NCBI GenBank assembly: GCA_016946835.1
Contig: JACVTC010000079.1
Coordinates: 810,001 to 865,000 of the forward strand
Length of the DNA: 55,000 nucleotides
Direction: 5' to 3'
Source: Neocallimastix lanati (nom. inval.)
Lineage: Eukaryota; Neocallimastigomycota; Neocallimastigomycetes; Neocallimastigales; Neocallimastigaceae
The notes under the pieces are model-generated. The model ran no database searches, was not told where the DNA came from, and was given only the letters and a program-made list of their open reading frames with translations. Positions 27,835 to 39,442 of the stretch are shown in pieces (positions within the stretch are counted from its first letter, which is position 1; every line of letters begins with the position of its first letter). The position numbers and the translations under genes were made by a program.

Positions 27835-27869
<35 letters not shown>

Positions 27870-28123
27870 TTTATCATTATTTTATATATATAATTGTTTA
27901 TAGTATTATTTAACCTCATGTTAGCTATTATGAAATGGAAATATAGGAAATTGCCTTACTCCAAGCTTGTATTTAAGTCTTTAATTTAATTGATAGGAAT
28001 TCTTTTTATAGTTTTTCACTTCTAATATTTTATTTACCTCTTTATTAGCTCTTCATTTAATTAATAAATATTTATTTTTCAGAAATTTAACATAAAATAA
28101 AATCTTATTAATCGAAAAGAAAA

Positions 28124-28158
<35 letters not shown>

Positions 28159-28859
28159 ATTATTAAAAATAACAAAATATACAAAGATGTTTATATATTG
28201 TTAAAATATTTGACAATAGTTAAATGGAAGAGAAAGAAGACAAAAAAAAAAAAAAAAAAAAAAGAAAAAATATATTCTGATAATTATTTTATAATTTCTT
28301 CTTGACTTAAATTTTTTAACATTTTATATTAATCTTAGTATTATAAAGTTAGGATTTTTATCAATTTGTTATTTGTTACTTAATGTAAAAAAAAAAAGAT
28401 ATTTCACAGAAGTTATCGCTCTTATGGAACATTTATTGACAACACAAGGTTTGATTTTTATCAGTTTTATTTACTTATGGAACAATACTAAAATGAAGGA
28501 AATTTATTCATTCTATATGTAAAAAAAAAAAAAAAAAAAAATTCAAGAAAAGTATTTTTTTTTTTAGTGAAACGAATTACTAATTTTTAATAATAGTTTC
28601 TTTAGAATTAAAGTGGATTAAATTATATATTCTAAATCAAAATTTATAAAAATATTTGAAAAAAGATATATCACTTGTAAAAATTTTAAAATTATAGATG
28701 TTCTAAAAGGAATCATAATTTTTCTTTTTATTATTTAAAACAAAATTTAATATATAATTACACATCCCAATAATTAAAAAATTCAGCAAAATCTCAGTTC
28801 AACTTATTTAGTAAATGTTATAAATGATAATCTCGTACTCCATACTCCCAATATTCCAA
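26599..28859. other. AT-rich stretch with one balanced island (27530-27845)
   Basis: Mostly A/T runs, with (TTTTA)n at 27388-27430. From about 27530 to 27845 the sequence is balanced and contains the perfect hairpin AATTACAG-TTTTT-CTGTAATT near 27620. A 100-codon minus-strand ORF (27617-27919) crosses this island, but its start lies in poly(A)-derived Lys and it matches nothing I know. The island may be an old retroelement piece; on the minus strand it is preceded by poly(A). Confidence 0.4.
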
Positions 28860-28869
28860 ATCTTAATTT

Positions 28870-29150
28870 TTCAAAATCTAATTTTACATTTCTAACACGG
28901 GAAAGTTTTTTTTTGTCTTAGTTGGAATACCAATGGATGGAATATTGTATATTGTGAAAAAAGAGATGGTATTGAGTACTTTTACACGATTTTTAAACCA
29001 TTATTCCTATGTCTTCAGGAAACAGGTGTTGCTATTAAGGATGATAAGATATCCATACAAAAAAAAAAAATAACACTTCCCAACTATAAAATATTTCCAA
29101 AAAAAAAAAAAAAAAAGAATCAAAATACTTCAAGTTGAAGAGGTTTGTAA
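28870..29150 (+). pseudogene. LINE APE-type endonuclease fragment
   Basis: One plus frame from about 28900 reads FFCLSWNTNGW, then KRDGIEYF, FKPLFLCLQETG, KDDKI and finally LPNYKIFPKK. WNTNGW near the start, followed about 20 residues later by LQETG, is the hallmark of the N-terminal exonuclease-endonuclease-phosphatase domain of non-LTR retrotransposon ORF2. The Glu of QET is the metal-binding residue, and LPNY is also typical of the family. The frame collapses into poly(A) on the right and has no start on the left. This is a dead fragment. Confidence 0.75.
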
Positions 29151-29173
29151 AAAAAAAAAAAAAAAAAAAAAAA

Positions 29174-29202
29174 TTAGGGATTAGAGATTAGGGTTAGGTT
29201 AT
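29174..29202 (+). repeat. Interstitial telomere-like TTAGGG tract
   Basis: A run of TTAGGGA, TTAGAGA, TTAGGG and TTAGG directly follows a run of about 25 A. It is a degenerate array of the common fungal telomere repeat, just right of the LINE endonuclease relic. Confidence 0.55.
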
Positions 29203-29412
29203 TGATGTTGTTAATATTGTCGTTTAAATCGATATTTTTATCATTTACTAAAATTTGATAAAACATGAACAAATTATAATTACATCAATAATATTTTGTA
29301 AATTATAATTACTTTTTCTTATAGCCTATTTTTTCAAGTACTGGAAATTCATTCTGAATTATAATAACAGATATTATTTAAATACTTTTAATTATTTTTT
29401 AAATATAAAATA

Positions 29413-29444
<32 letters not shown>

Positions 29445-29509
29445 TATCTTTTGTGTTATTATTTTATGTTATTTAAATATTAATAAAAAAAAATGAAACG
29501 ATTTTTATT

Positions 29510-29560
<51 letters not shown>

Positions 29561-30664
29561 TTATAAAAAAATTAATTGACAAAAAGAATAAAGATTGGGA
29601 CGAACTAAAAAAATATAGAGATAATGTTGATATTACACCTAGTAAATAACGGTTATAGTTATGACCATACCATAAGTAAGGAATTCTTATTAACAGGTAG
29701 CCATTTTTATTTATATAATCAAAAATTCAATTTATAACAACCACAATGAAAATATATATAAATTAGGTAAATATAGATCTATTACAAATACTATGACTAA
29801 AAGAAAATAAAACAGAAATAATTTTAGTAATAATAAAAATAAAAATGAAAAGAACAATGATAATATTGATAATAATAACAGTGAAGATAATTATAATACT
29901 GTCAAAAAGAACAACAGTAATAAATATAGTAATAAGTAATGGTAATACTAATAAAAATAGTAATACTAATAAATATTTCAATGATAAAAATAATAACAAT
30001 AACATCAAATTTTAAAACACAATTCTCTTAGAATATTCATAGCTTTTGATACATAAAAAAAAAAAAGCGTCTAGAAAAAAAAAAAAAAAAAAAAAAAGGA
30101 TATTAAAGTCACCTTCTTAAATTCAAATCTTACTGAAGAAGAGAATAAATATAGGAAAAAAAAGATTAAACTGCATTATGTTAAATATGAAGGTAATTCA
30201 GTAGATAGATTTATGAAATTCCTAAATCATATTTTTATAAATTTTTTTAAAAATGCTATACTACACAATTCCAACAACTTAAAGATAAAAAATTAAACTT
30301 AAAAAACAAAATTAAATTTTAAGAGGGAGAATGATAGAAATTGATAATCTATTTAGAATACTATTTATGATAGACTCTATTTATTTATAATCCACAATAT
30401 TTATGTATTTAATAATATACTAAAATAAAGGTATAAAAAAGAATACTTTTGTACTTTAAAAAGGATTTAGAAATAAAGTATAAAAAAAAATTTTTTTTTT
30501 CTTTTTTAAATTAAGACTTTTACCATCTTTTAGAATATTAAGATAGTAACAATACTTAAGTATTCTTTTCCATTGGTGGATATTGTTCCTACTGGACAAT
30601 CTTATTGAGTACTAAAGCAAATGGCACTTTGACATGCAAATTATTGCTAAGAGTTTTCTAGTTC

Positions 30665-30724
<60 letters not shown>

Positions 30725-31784
30725 CGAATATCTCTCCATTATCTTAACTTCCCTTTGAAGCGAGGCCAGTATAATCTAACCCATTGAGATTTTTATTAGC
30801 TCACTTGGTAATTGTATAATAGTTAGAAAAATTGCTTTATGTAGAATTTATCTATATAACTATATACCCATACGATAGGAATTCCTTCGAAAATATATTT
30901 AATAAATGTAATTGTGCAAACCCTCTCAGGTAGTCAGTTTGAATAGTGTTTTGTTTATATTATTTTGGAGATTAAATATAATGTGTATCTCAAGGTGAAG
31001 GAGAAATACTTATTTATAACTCTTGCCATTATATTTCGTATAAATCATTTATGAGTAGAAAAAAAAATAAATAATTTATAAATATCATACTAGTAAAAAT
31101 ATTTATATTGAAGTGCTTAAAATATAAAAAAAAAAAATTAATTAATTTCTTTAATTATATACTAATTGATATTAGGAATAGTTATATAATAACTTTTCAT
31201 TTATATTTTTTATTTTTTGTCTATGTTTAATTGACAATAAATTGAAATTATACTAATATATAAATATTGGCCATTAAATAAATATAAAATTGAAAGATAA
31301 TAAAATAATTCAACATATCATAAATATAAATATAATAAAAAATAAAAAATTAAAAAAAGGAAGTTTAAGAAATTTTATTATATAATTTGCTTTTTTATTT
31401 TTTTTAACAGTTGTCAATTTTTAGAATTTTTTTTTTATAAAACTTTAATTATTAAAGTTAAACAAAATAAAATAAAATATAATACAATATAAAATTTATC
31501 AATATGAAAGAAAGAAATTTCTTTAAATTCATTGATTAAATTTGAATGCTAAAATAAAGAAATATATATAAATAAAAATTTATAAGTTTAAATTAATTGT
31601 ATAAATGTATAATTTACGAAATAAAGAAATAAAGAAATAGAAAAAATTAATTTTGATATTTTTAAATATAAATATATATAAAATTTAATTTGTACTCTAG
31701 ACTAAGTTTAAAAAGGGCTATCTATTCATATATTTGATGTTTCCGGTATAATTTTCCGATATCTTACCATTTCCTTTTTTTTTT
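29203..31784. other. Repeat-rich stretch with unassigned coding-like scraps
   Basis: Contains a poly(T) near 29511-29554 and a 59-base poly(T) at 30666-30724. Short frames look protein-like but unassigned: about 29570-29645 (KNKDWDELKKYRDNVDI) and about 30085-30240 (TEEENKYRKKKIKLHYV, then VDRFMKFLNHIF), the latter followed by a purine tract AAGAGGGAGAATG near 30321. A balanced island at 30520-30990 includes TAGCTCACTTGG (about 30799), which matches a tRNA A box, but no B box lies at the right distance. No intact gene was seen. Confidence 0.4.
30666..30724. repeat. 59-base poly(T) tract
   Basis: The longest homopolymer in the window, flanked by TTCG on the left and CGAA on the right. It interrupts an otherwise balanced island. 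Confidence 0.9.
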
Positions 31785-31990
31785 TTTCTTATAATGAAAT
31801 ACCACCAATTAATGATAATGATAAATTGGTTAAAAGTATCACTTTTTCAATAGATAATATTACTAATTATTTATTAATAAAATTTTATATTAGTAATTTA
31901 TAATCTGGTATCAAAAGAGTAGAGTTGGTAAATGAAATTGATGATAAAGAAAATAAGAAATCAAGAAAAGGTTCAATTTCTAAATATTAG
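31785..31990 (+). pseudogene. Unassigned coding-like remnant
   Basis: One plus frame gives YNEIPPINDNDKLVKSIT, and after an internal TAA (about 31902), SGIKRVELVNEIDDKENK before a TAG. Codon composition is gene-like, but there is no start and no recognised family. It lies 300 bp upstream of the PD-(D/E)XK ORF and could be a relic or a missed upstream exon. Confidence 0.3.
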
Positions 31991-32296
31991 TTTAATTTTA
32001 ATATAAAAAATTTTATAAAAAAAATTTTTTTTTTCAAATTTTATTTTTATAAGAGTAATTTTTAAGTGTAAAACATTTTTACATTTATAGTTATAATAAC
32101 TTTTTATGATTAATAATAATTTTATTTTTTAATGCTTTTCTTTTTTATATTTAAATTTTTATAAGTTAAAAAAAAAAATTAAACTTTTCTAGATACCCAT
32201 GTTTTATGTTTTGTATAAAAAAAGTCATTGGTACAAATTAATTAAGGTATTAATAATTTTAAGGTGAATAAAAAATAAATTTAATAAAATATTTAA

Positions 32297-34042
32297 TTAA
32301 AAAAGAAAAAATCAAAAAAAAAAAAAAAAAAAAATATATATATTTATATATGTACTGAAAATTTTGAAAGTGATAATAATAATAATGATAATAATAATAA
32401 TGATAATAATAATGAAAATACTAAATATTTCATTGAAGAGAAAACTGAGAAAATTTCTGATTCAAAGTGTGATGATATATTTAAATCAATTTTTGGTAAT
32501 GATAAACATGAGAATATTACCAAGCAATTTTTAAGAGATATTATTGATATTGAAATAGGAGATTCAGATAAACTAATTTTTAAAAATGCTGAAATAAAAA
32601 ACGAAAATCAATATATAAAAAAAGAAAAAAGACCAGTTGTAGATATTAATATTGAAATTAATAAGAAAAAAACTAAAAAAGTAAAGAAAAAAATTCTTAA
32701 TAATAAAAATAATAATAATGATAATAACAAAGAAAATAGTAATAATAATTACTCTTTTATTGAAAAAGAAGAAACTCTCACTTTTAAAGAAAAAATAATT
32801 GTTGAAATACAAGTGTATAGAGATAAAAACTTTTTAAATCGATGTTTATATAATACAACGACGGCTTTCCATAATTTATATAAAAGAGGAGACCAATATA
32901 CTGATAATGGAAGAGTCTATTCAGTTAATATTTTATATAATAGTATATTTAAACCAAATAAATTTAATAGAAATGGAAAAAACAATAAAGAGAACAATAG
33001 TGAAAATATTAAAAATAGTGAAAGCTTTGTTAATAATGAAAAAAATAAAAGCGATGATACAAATAATTTCTTCAATTGTGTACAATTTATGAGCTCTACA
33101 AATAAAGAAATTGTCATTCCTGGAATTAAAATGTTTTTCATTGAACTAAAAAAGTTCAATATTAATAATTTTGACGAAAAAAATAATAAAAACTTATGGG
33201 CAGCATTTTTTAAAATTATCGATTATGAATATAAAGAAATAAACAAAAAATATGCTGTATCAATAAAGAACAATTTAACACCAGAATTAGAAAATAAATT
33301 AATAAAAATACCAGAAATTAAAGAAGCAATTGAAATATGTAGAGAAGAAAATATGGAAGAAGAAAATTATGTTAGATTTGTCAATTTAATAGCAAATGAT
33401 AATGAACTTCTATATTTAAGAGAAGTTAGGAAAAATAATGATGCAACTATAAAACAAAAGGATGCAACTATAAAACAAAAGGATGCAACTATAAAACAAA
33501 AGGATGCAACTATAAAACAAAAGGATGAAACTATAAAACAAAAGGATGCAACTATAAAACAAAAGGATGCAACTATAAAACAAAAGGATGCAACTATAAA
33601 ACAAAAGGATGCAACTATAAAACAAAAGGATGAAACTATAAAACAAAAGGATGCAACTATAAAACAAAAGGATGCAACTATAAAACAAAAGGATGCAACT
33701 ATAAAACAAAAGGATGCAACTATAAAACAAAAGGATGAAACTATAAAACAAAAGGATGCAACTATAAAACAAAAGGATGCAACTATAAAACAAAAGGATG
33801 CAACTATAAAACAAAAGGATGCAACTATAAAACAAAAGGATGAAACTATAAAACAAAAGGATGCAACTATAAAACAAAAGGATGCAACTATAAAACAAAA
33901 GGATGAAACTATAAAAAAATTAGAGGAAGATGTAAAAAAATTAAAAGAAGATATAAATATATATAAGCAAATGATGATGGTGGAAGGTAATAGAGAATTA
34001 AATGAAAATGAAATAAACAAAAAACAAAAATTGAACGATTAA
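32297..34042 (+). CDS. PD-(D/E)XK transposase/Rpn-like nuclease with heptad-repeat tail, 5' end unresolved
   Basis: An open frame runs from the stop before 32297 to TAA at 34042, but no ATG occurs before about 33350. The true start must lie on an upstream exon, or the gene is 5'-truncated. After a poly(A)- and Asn/Asp-rich leader, CDDIFKSIFG (32468-32497) opens the nuclease domain, as in the PD-(D/E)XK family transposase group (Rpn/YhgA-like). The putative active-site Asp is in VVDINIE (codon 32642) and the E-x-Q motif is in VEIQVYRDKNF (Glu 32804, Gln 32810). About 50 Lys/Asn-rich residues separate these strands, far more than usual. A helical region follows (LTPELENKLIKIPEI, YVRFVNLIAND), then 23 heptads D-A/E-T-I-K-Q-K and a Leu/Lys coiled-coil end. 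Such proteins in bacteria promote recombination; the role here is inferred. Confidence 0.7.
   Translation, partial: LKKKKSKKKKKKNIYIYICTENFESDNNNNDNNNNDNNNENTKYFIEEKTEKISDSKCDDIFKSIFGNDKHENITKQFLRDIIDIEIGDSDKLIFKNAEIKNENQYIKKEKRPVVDINIEINKKKTKKVKKKILNNKNNNNDNNKENSNNNYSFIEKEETLTFKEKIIVEIQVYRDKNFLNRCLYNTTTAFHNLYKRGDQYTDNGRVYSVNILYNSIFKPNKFNRNGKNNKENNSENIKNSESFVNNEKNKSDDTNNFFNCVQFMSSTNKEIVIPGIKMFFIELKKFNINNFDEKNNKNLWAAFFKIIDYEYKEINKKYAVSIKNNLTPELENKLIKIPEIKEAIEICREENMEEENYVRFVNLIANDNELLYLREVRKNNDATIKQKDATIKQKDATIKQKDATIKQKDETIKQKDATIKQKDATIKQKDATIKQKDATIKQKDETIKQKDATIKQKDATIKQKDATIKQKDATIKQKDETIKQKDATIKQKDATIKQKDATIKQKDATIKQKDETIKQKDATIKQKDATIKQKDETIKKLEEDVKKLKEDINIYKQMMMVEGNRELNENEINKKQKLND
33440..33916 (+). 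repeat. Coding minisatellite, 21-bp unit with 105-bp higher-order period
   Basis: Twenty-three tandem 21-bp units encode D-(A/E)-T-I-K-Q-K. Position 2 runs A,A,A,A,E four times and then A,A,E, so the real repeat is a five-unit, 35-residue block. Bases are otherwise nearly identical between units, so the array expanded or homogenised recently. The complementary strand is also open across the array, but that is an artefact of the repeat. Confidence 0.95.
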
Positions 34043-34047
34043 TAATG

Positions 34048-34083
<36 letters not shown>

Positions 34084-35205
34084 TTAATATTAATATTAAT
34101 AAAAAATTAATAATATTAATAATAGTAATAAAAATAATAATAAACAAAAATAAAAAAAAAATAATAATAATATTAATAATAAAAATAATAATAAAAAAAA
34201 TAATATTAATAGCAAAAATAATAATAAAATTAAAAAATAAAATGAAAAGTAAAAGATGTGAAAAATATGAAAAATATGAAAAATTAAAAATTAAAAATTA
34301 AAAAAAAAAAAAATAAAAAAAAAAAAAAAAAGAAAAGAAAAATATTTAAAATAAGATAAAAGAAATAATAAAAAATTAAAAAATATGATATGTAATACTA
34401 TTAAAATAATTGAATTTGCTCTCTCTCATTAATTTATTAGACCTGAAAAGTTTGGTTTTAAGAATAAAGAAATCATCAATTTATTTTATAGAATATTTAG
34501 TTGAACATGTAACTGATATAAATAAATAAATAAATAAATAAAAAAAAATATAGAATAACCCTATTATTATATGAAAACTAAAATGAATCAATAATATAAT
34601 ATTTAGGTGAAAATGATTTTTATTTTATTTTACTTTTTTTTTTAAAAAATTAAATAATTAAAATAAAAACAAAAAATTAAAACAAAAATGAAAACAAAGA
34701 ATATATATAAAAAAAAATAATAAGATTATATTATAATAAAATAATTAAAATAAATATTTCAAAATATTTAAAATTTATAAAATAAAAATAACAATAATAA
34801 TAACAATAATAATAATAATAATAATAATAAGATAGTTAAAATAAATATTGAAAATATTTAAAAATTATATTGATATTTCTGTAATGTAAAAATTATGATT
34901 TTGATATTATAAATTTGATAAAATATAAAATAATTATCAGATAGCTTAATAGGAATTAAAATACTAATAAATAAATAATATAATAATAATAAAATAAAAT
35001 AAATATCTGAAATATAAACATAAAGTAAAGAATGAATAAAAAAAAATATATATATATATATATTAAATATGCTTACAAATGAAATATTTATAATAATATT
35101 TTAAAAAAGCCTAATTTTTATTTTAAATAAAATATAATTATATTTTATTTATCAACCAATTTAAATATAATATATTTTTAAATATTTTATTTTTTTTTAT
35201 AGTAC
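34043..35205. other. AT-rich 3' flank, no gene seen
   Basis: (AAT)n/(TAA)n arrays, AAAAAT runs and poly(A). No coding frame of note. Confidence 0.6.
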
Positions 35206-36545
35206 TATTAATTTTATTTTATTTTATTTTATTTTATTTTATTTTATTTAATCTGTACTTTATATTCATATTCTACTATATATTTTATTTTATTTTATTT
35301 TATTTAATCTGTACTTTATATATATATTCTACTATTTATTTTATTTTATTTTATTTTATTTTATTCAATCTGTACTTTATATACATATTCAACTATATAT
35401 TTTATTTTATTTTATTTTATTTAATCTGTACTTTATATTCATATTCTACTATATATTTTATTTTATTTTATTTTATTTTATTTTATTTAATCTGTACTTT
35501 ATATTCATATTCTACTATATATTTTATTTTATTTTATTTTATTAAATCTGTACTTTATATACATATTCTACTATTTATTTTATTTTATTTTATTTTATTT
35601 TATTTTATTTTATTTTATTTAATCCGTAATTTATATTCATATTCTACTATTTATTTTATTTTATTTTATTTTATTTTATTTTATTTTATTTTATTTTATT
35701 TTATTTTATTTTATTTTATTTTATTTTATTTTATTTTATTTTATTTTATTTTATTTTATTTTATTTTATTTTATTTTATTTTATTTTATTTTATTTTATT
35801 TTATTTTATTTTATTTTATTTTATTTTATTTTATTTTATTTTATTTTATTTTATTTTATTTTATTTTATTTTATTTTATTTTATTTTATTTTATTTTATT
35901 TTATTTTATTTTATTTAATTTAATAGATACTTTATATACATATTCTACTATTTATTTTATTTTATTTTATTTTATTTAATCTGTACTTTATATATATATT
36001 CTACTATTTATTTTATTTTATTTTATTTTATTTTATTAAATCTGTACTTTATATACATATTCTACTATTTATTTTATTTTATTTTATTTTATTTTATTTT
36101 ATTTTATTTTATTTTATTTTATTTTATTTTATTTTATTTTATTTTATTTTATTTTATTTTATTTAATCCGTACTTTATATACATATTCTACTATTTATTT
36201 TATTTTATTTTATTAAATTTTATTTTATTTAATCTGTACTTTATATTCATATTCTACTATATAATTTATTTTATTTTATTTTATTTTATTTTATTTTATT
36301 TTATTTTATTTTATTTTATTTTATTTTATTTTATTTTATTTTATTTTATTTTATTTTATTTTATTTTATTTTATTTTATTTTATTTAATTTAATAGATAC
36401 TTTATATACATATTCTACTATTTATTTTATTTTATTTTATTTTATTTTATTATATTTTATTTTATTTTATTTTATTTTATTATATTTTATTTTATTTTAT
36501 TTTATTTTATTCAATCTGTACTTTATATTCATATTCTACTATTTA
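35206..36545. repeat. TTTTA satellite with interspersed CTGTACTTTATA spacer
   Basis: Blocks of (TTTTA)n of varying length are separated by a roughly 35-40-bp spacer containing AATCTGTACTTTATATTCAT and ATTCTACTATATATT. More than ten spacers are visible and several are exact, with occasional substitutions (CCGTAC, ATAGATAC). This is a higher-order structure and not a plain pentamer array. Confidence 0.9.
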
Positions 36546-36723
36546 TTTTTATTTTATATACTTATTACATTCTTTATAAAGTTTGTTTATTATATGAAAA
36601 TATAATAATTTACATTAATTTAAAATACTGTAAAAATTATAATTAAATTCATGTTAATATATATGAATATACTATATCATTTACTTTATTATATAATTTA
36701 TTTGTTGCTAAATTCAGTTTTTA

Positions 36724-36796
36724 TATTAATTTCATATAGTCCGGAGTTCAATTCTGTTGTGGCTGGGATGATATGATCAAGACTTACAAGGGATAG

Positions 36797-36833
<37 letters not shown>

Positions 36834-36844
36834 TAATTTCATAT
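36724..36844 (+). mobile_element. Tiny poly(A) retroposon with 14-bp target duplication
   Basis: TATTAATTTCATAT occurs exactly at 36724-36737 and 36831-36844. Between them lie about 63 bp of balanced sequence ending in AAGGGATAGTCT, then about 30 A. AGTTCAATTCT near the 5' end matches the pol III B-box consensus. Poly(A) plus a 14-bp duplication is the signature of LINE-driven retroposition. The body looks like the 3' part of a tRNA-related or other small RNA. Confidence 0.8.
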
Positions 36845-37019
36845 CAATATCTTATTTATTTTATTTTATCACATTATATATTATTATTTCACTGCATATT
36901 TATTTATTTTATATTATTTTATTTTGTTTCAATTGATACTTGCAATTTATTATAATTCACATATTTATTTTTTTTTTATTTTATTTTATTAGTACTTGTA
37001 TTTTTATTATAATTCAAAT

Positions 37020-37262
37020 ATTTATTTTAATTTATTTTATTTTATTCAATCTGTTCTTTCTTATTTAATATTCTACTTTTTATTTTAATTTATTTTATTT
37101 TATTCAATCTGTTCTTTCTTATTTAATATTCTACTTTTTATTTTATTTTATTTTATTTTATTCAATCTGTTCTTTCTTATTTAATATTCTACTTTTTATT
37201 TTATTTTATTTTATTCAATCTGTACTTTCTTATTTAATATTCTACTTTTTATTTTTTTTTAT
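37020..37262. repeat. Variant satellite block (CTGTTCTTTCTTATTTAATATTC spacer)
   Basis: Continuation of the 35.2-kb satellite with a different spacer: TTATTCAATCTGTTCTTTC, then TTATTTAATATTCTAC, between (TTTTA)n blocks. Four copies. It ends within about 10 bp of the surface-protein relic. Confidence 0.85.
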
Positions 37263-37270
37263 TTTATTTT

Positions 37271-39390
37271 TCGATAATGCTATTAATGGATTTAAAGAAC
37301 AACTTTCTAATTCGGAATATCTAAATAAAAAATATAAATTTAAGGTTAAAGAAGAATCTATAAATACAATGGAATCTTATTTTTATAAAGTTTATAATCT
37401 ACATGAAAATAAATATGGATATATTGTTGATGAAAACGGTTATGAATTAATTAATATAAATAGTTATAATAAGGATTCTCAATCCTATCTTTATAAATAT
37501 AAATTATTAGACTCAGTTAAAAAATTAAATTCTATTATAAATAAAAATAAAAATAATCTTATTTATGGTGTTGGTATTAATACTAATGAAGATAATTTTT
37601 CTTCGGAAATTAATCCTATGACAATTTTAGAATCTGAAACAATTGATGAGGCTGTGGAAAAATTATATAATGACATCGAAGCTTTGGATGATGATAGCTT
37701 CAAAGATGAATTGATAAAAATACGAAACGAGCTAAATGAAATTAAAGAAGTAAATGATATAGAATTAGAAAAAAATGGTGAACCAAGTCTCAATAGTGAA
37801 GTAGTTCATAAATTATATAATTCCGTAACTTCTAAGCAAGGTTTGCCAATTGATGAAAACGTTAAACCATCAGAAAACTTTTTATCCGTTCCAGGATTAG
37901 AAAATATTGATTTTGAGAATCCAGATACTATGATAAATACATTTAAAAATAAAGATATTTCAATAAAAGATAAAGAATATATTTTTAATGGATTAAAACT
38001 TGAAATTATTAATAGTGATCCAGAAAATGAAAGACTTTCTCATAGAATTTATACTGTAGTTCATAATTTAGATATATTTATAAAACAAGAAAGTAAAAAA
38101 ATTAATTCATTTACATCAGATATTGGACATGAACGTTACATTACTGATTTTATTTCATTGACAAGTGATTACAATAATTTAGTTGCTGTAGCCATTCATC
38201 ATGGTGAAATATATAGTGATAAGCTTAGTATTAGTGAACCAATTAAACCAGTTGAATTAGACAATAGCATACTTCAGCGTTATAACTATATTATTAATAA
38301 AAAATTACAATTGTAGCTATAAAAGAAGTTGCAAAGAATAATCCTGATATCTATGATAAAGATGCTTTTGGAACAACATATACATGAGGTAAATCTGTTA
38401 TTAAAGAAGTTACTCTTTCAGACTTGAATAATATATGTAAAGATGGAAAAGTATTTTCCACCAAAGTCGAATATATGACAGAAATTGTAGATAAAGCTAA
38501 TGATGGTATTAGTACCACATTATTAAAAAAAATCTTATAAATCAATATATATTCATACAAGATATCTTTCTCCAGCTAGTAGAAATTCAGAAGATATTAG
38601 TGATATCGAAACAAATTTTGGAAAAATTAATAATGAATTTATTCCAAATGATATTCAGTCTATTCGTGATTATTCAAGTTTAAAGTTTTATGAAGCTATG
38701 GATGCTGTATCAAAATATAATCCATATGTTACATTAGAAAATTTTGAAAATAAAAATGGATTAGCTAATGTAGCTACTCTTTATCAAGGAGCAAAATCTT
38801 ATAATGATATGTTCTATAAGTAAAGAATATATTGAGGAACAAGAAAAGTCGGAATATAAAGATTGTATTAGTGAACTTACTATAAGTAATTACAAAAATG
38901 TATGCTCTAAAATTAACAGTGATAAATGTCAAAAATTTTATAATAATCCATTAGAATTTTATTCTATATGAAGAGAAAACTCCAATTTTGTTGAGATGTT
39001 TCAATCATCATTAATAAAATCTTTGAAATTATCTTACTAAATGTCATGTCAAACGGATGAAAATGGAAATTTATGTCCTTTTGCTTTGACTTCAATTAGA
39101 CGAGAAGGTAATTCTAATATTTTAAATGATACATGTAAGTCTAAACTTTGTAAGGAATCTGTATTTAACATATATAAAAATTATGACTTAGACCAAATGG
39201 CAGCCTATGAAAGTCTATCAACTACTACTTGAAGTTACTCTTATGATGAATTAACCGTAGCTAAAAATTACTTTTTGAATTAGAATTAGAAAAATGTCAA
39301 TTACATCATGTTTCAAGTGCTGTTATCATTAAAAGTAATAATGTTTTATTAATTTCTTTAGTTTTACTTTTTGTGTTACTTTCTCTTTAA
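37271..39390 (+). pseudogene. Large GPI-type surface protein, broken
   Basis: Coding sequence is in frame from 37271 (before the first Met at 37369), so the 5' end is lost at the satellite boundary. The first 315 codons are intact (YKVYNLHENKYGYIVDENG near the start, then acidic helical segments). A frameshift near 38310 continues as VAIKEVAKNNPDIYDKDAFG. More frameshifts lie near 38530, 38820 and 39270. In-frame TGA codons follow TTYT, FYSI and STTT, where Trp is plausible. The C-terminal part is Cys-containing (KNVCSKINSDKC, SCQTDENGNLCPFA, DTCKSKLCKES). It ends in ISLVLLFVLLSL and TAA, a hydrophobic tail typical of a GPI-anchor signal. It was probably a secreted, wall- or membrane-anchored protein; family unknown to me. 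Confidence 0.7.
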
Positions 39391-39442
39391 ATAATGTATA
39401 TTATTTAAATTAATCAAAATTAATAATATTAAATATTTATAA

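Noticed and set aside
33440-33916. CRISPR-like regular repeat
   Set aside because: No unique spacers; units are contiguous 21-bp codon repeats in a eukaryotic gene.
33367-34020. 217-codon and 160-codon minus-strand ORFs rich in SFCFIVA and LLFYSCI
   Set aside because: They are the complement of the heptad minisatellite; a 21-bp repeat without stops is open in several frames. The plus strand has the nuclease domain.
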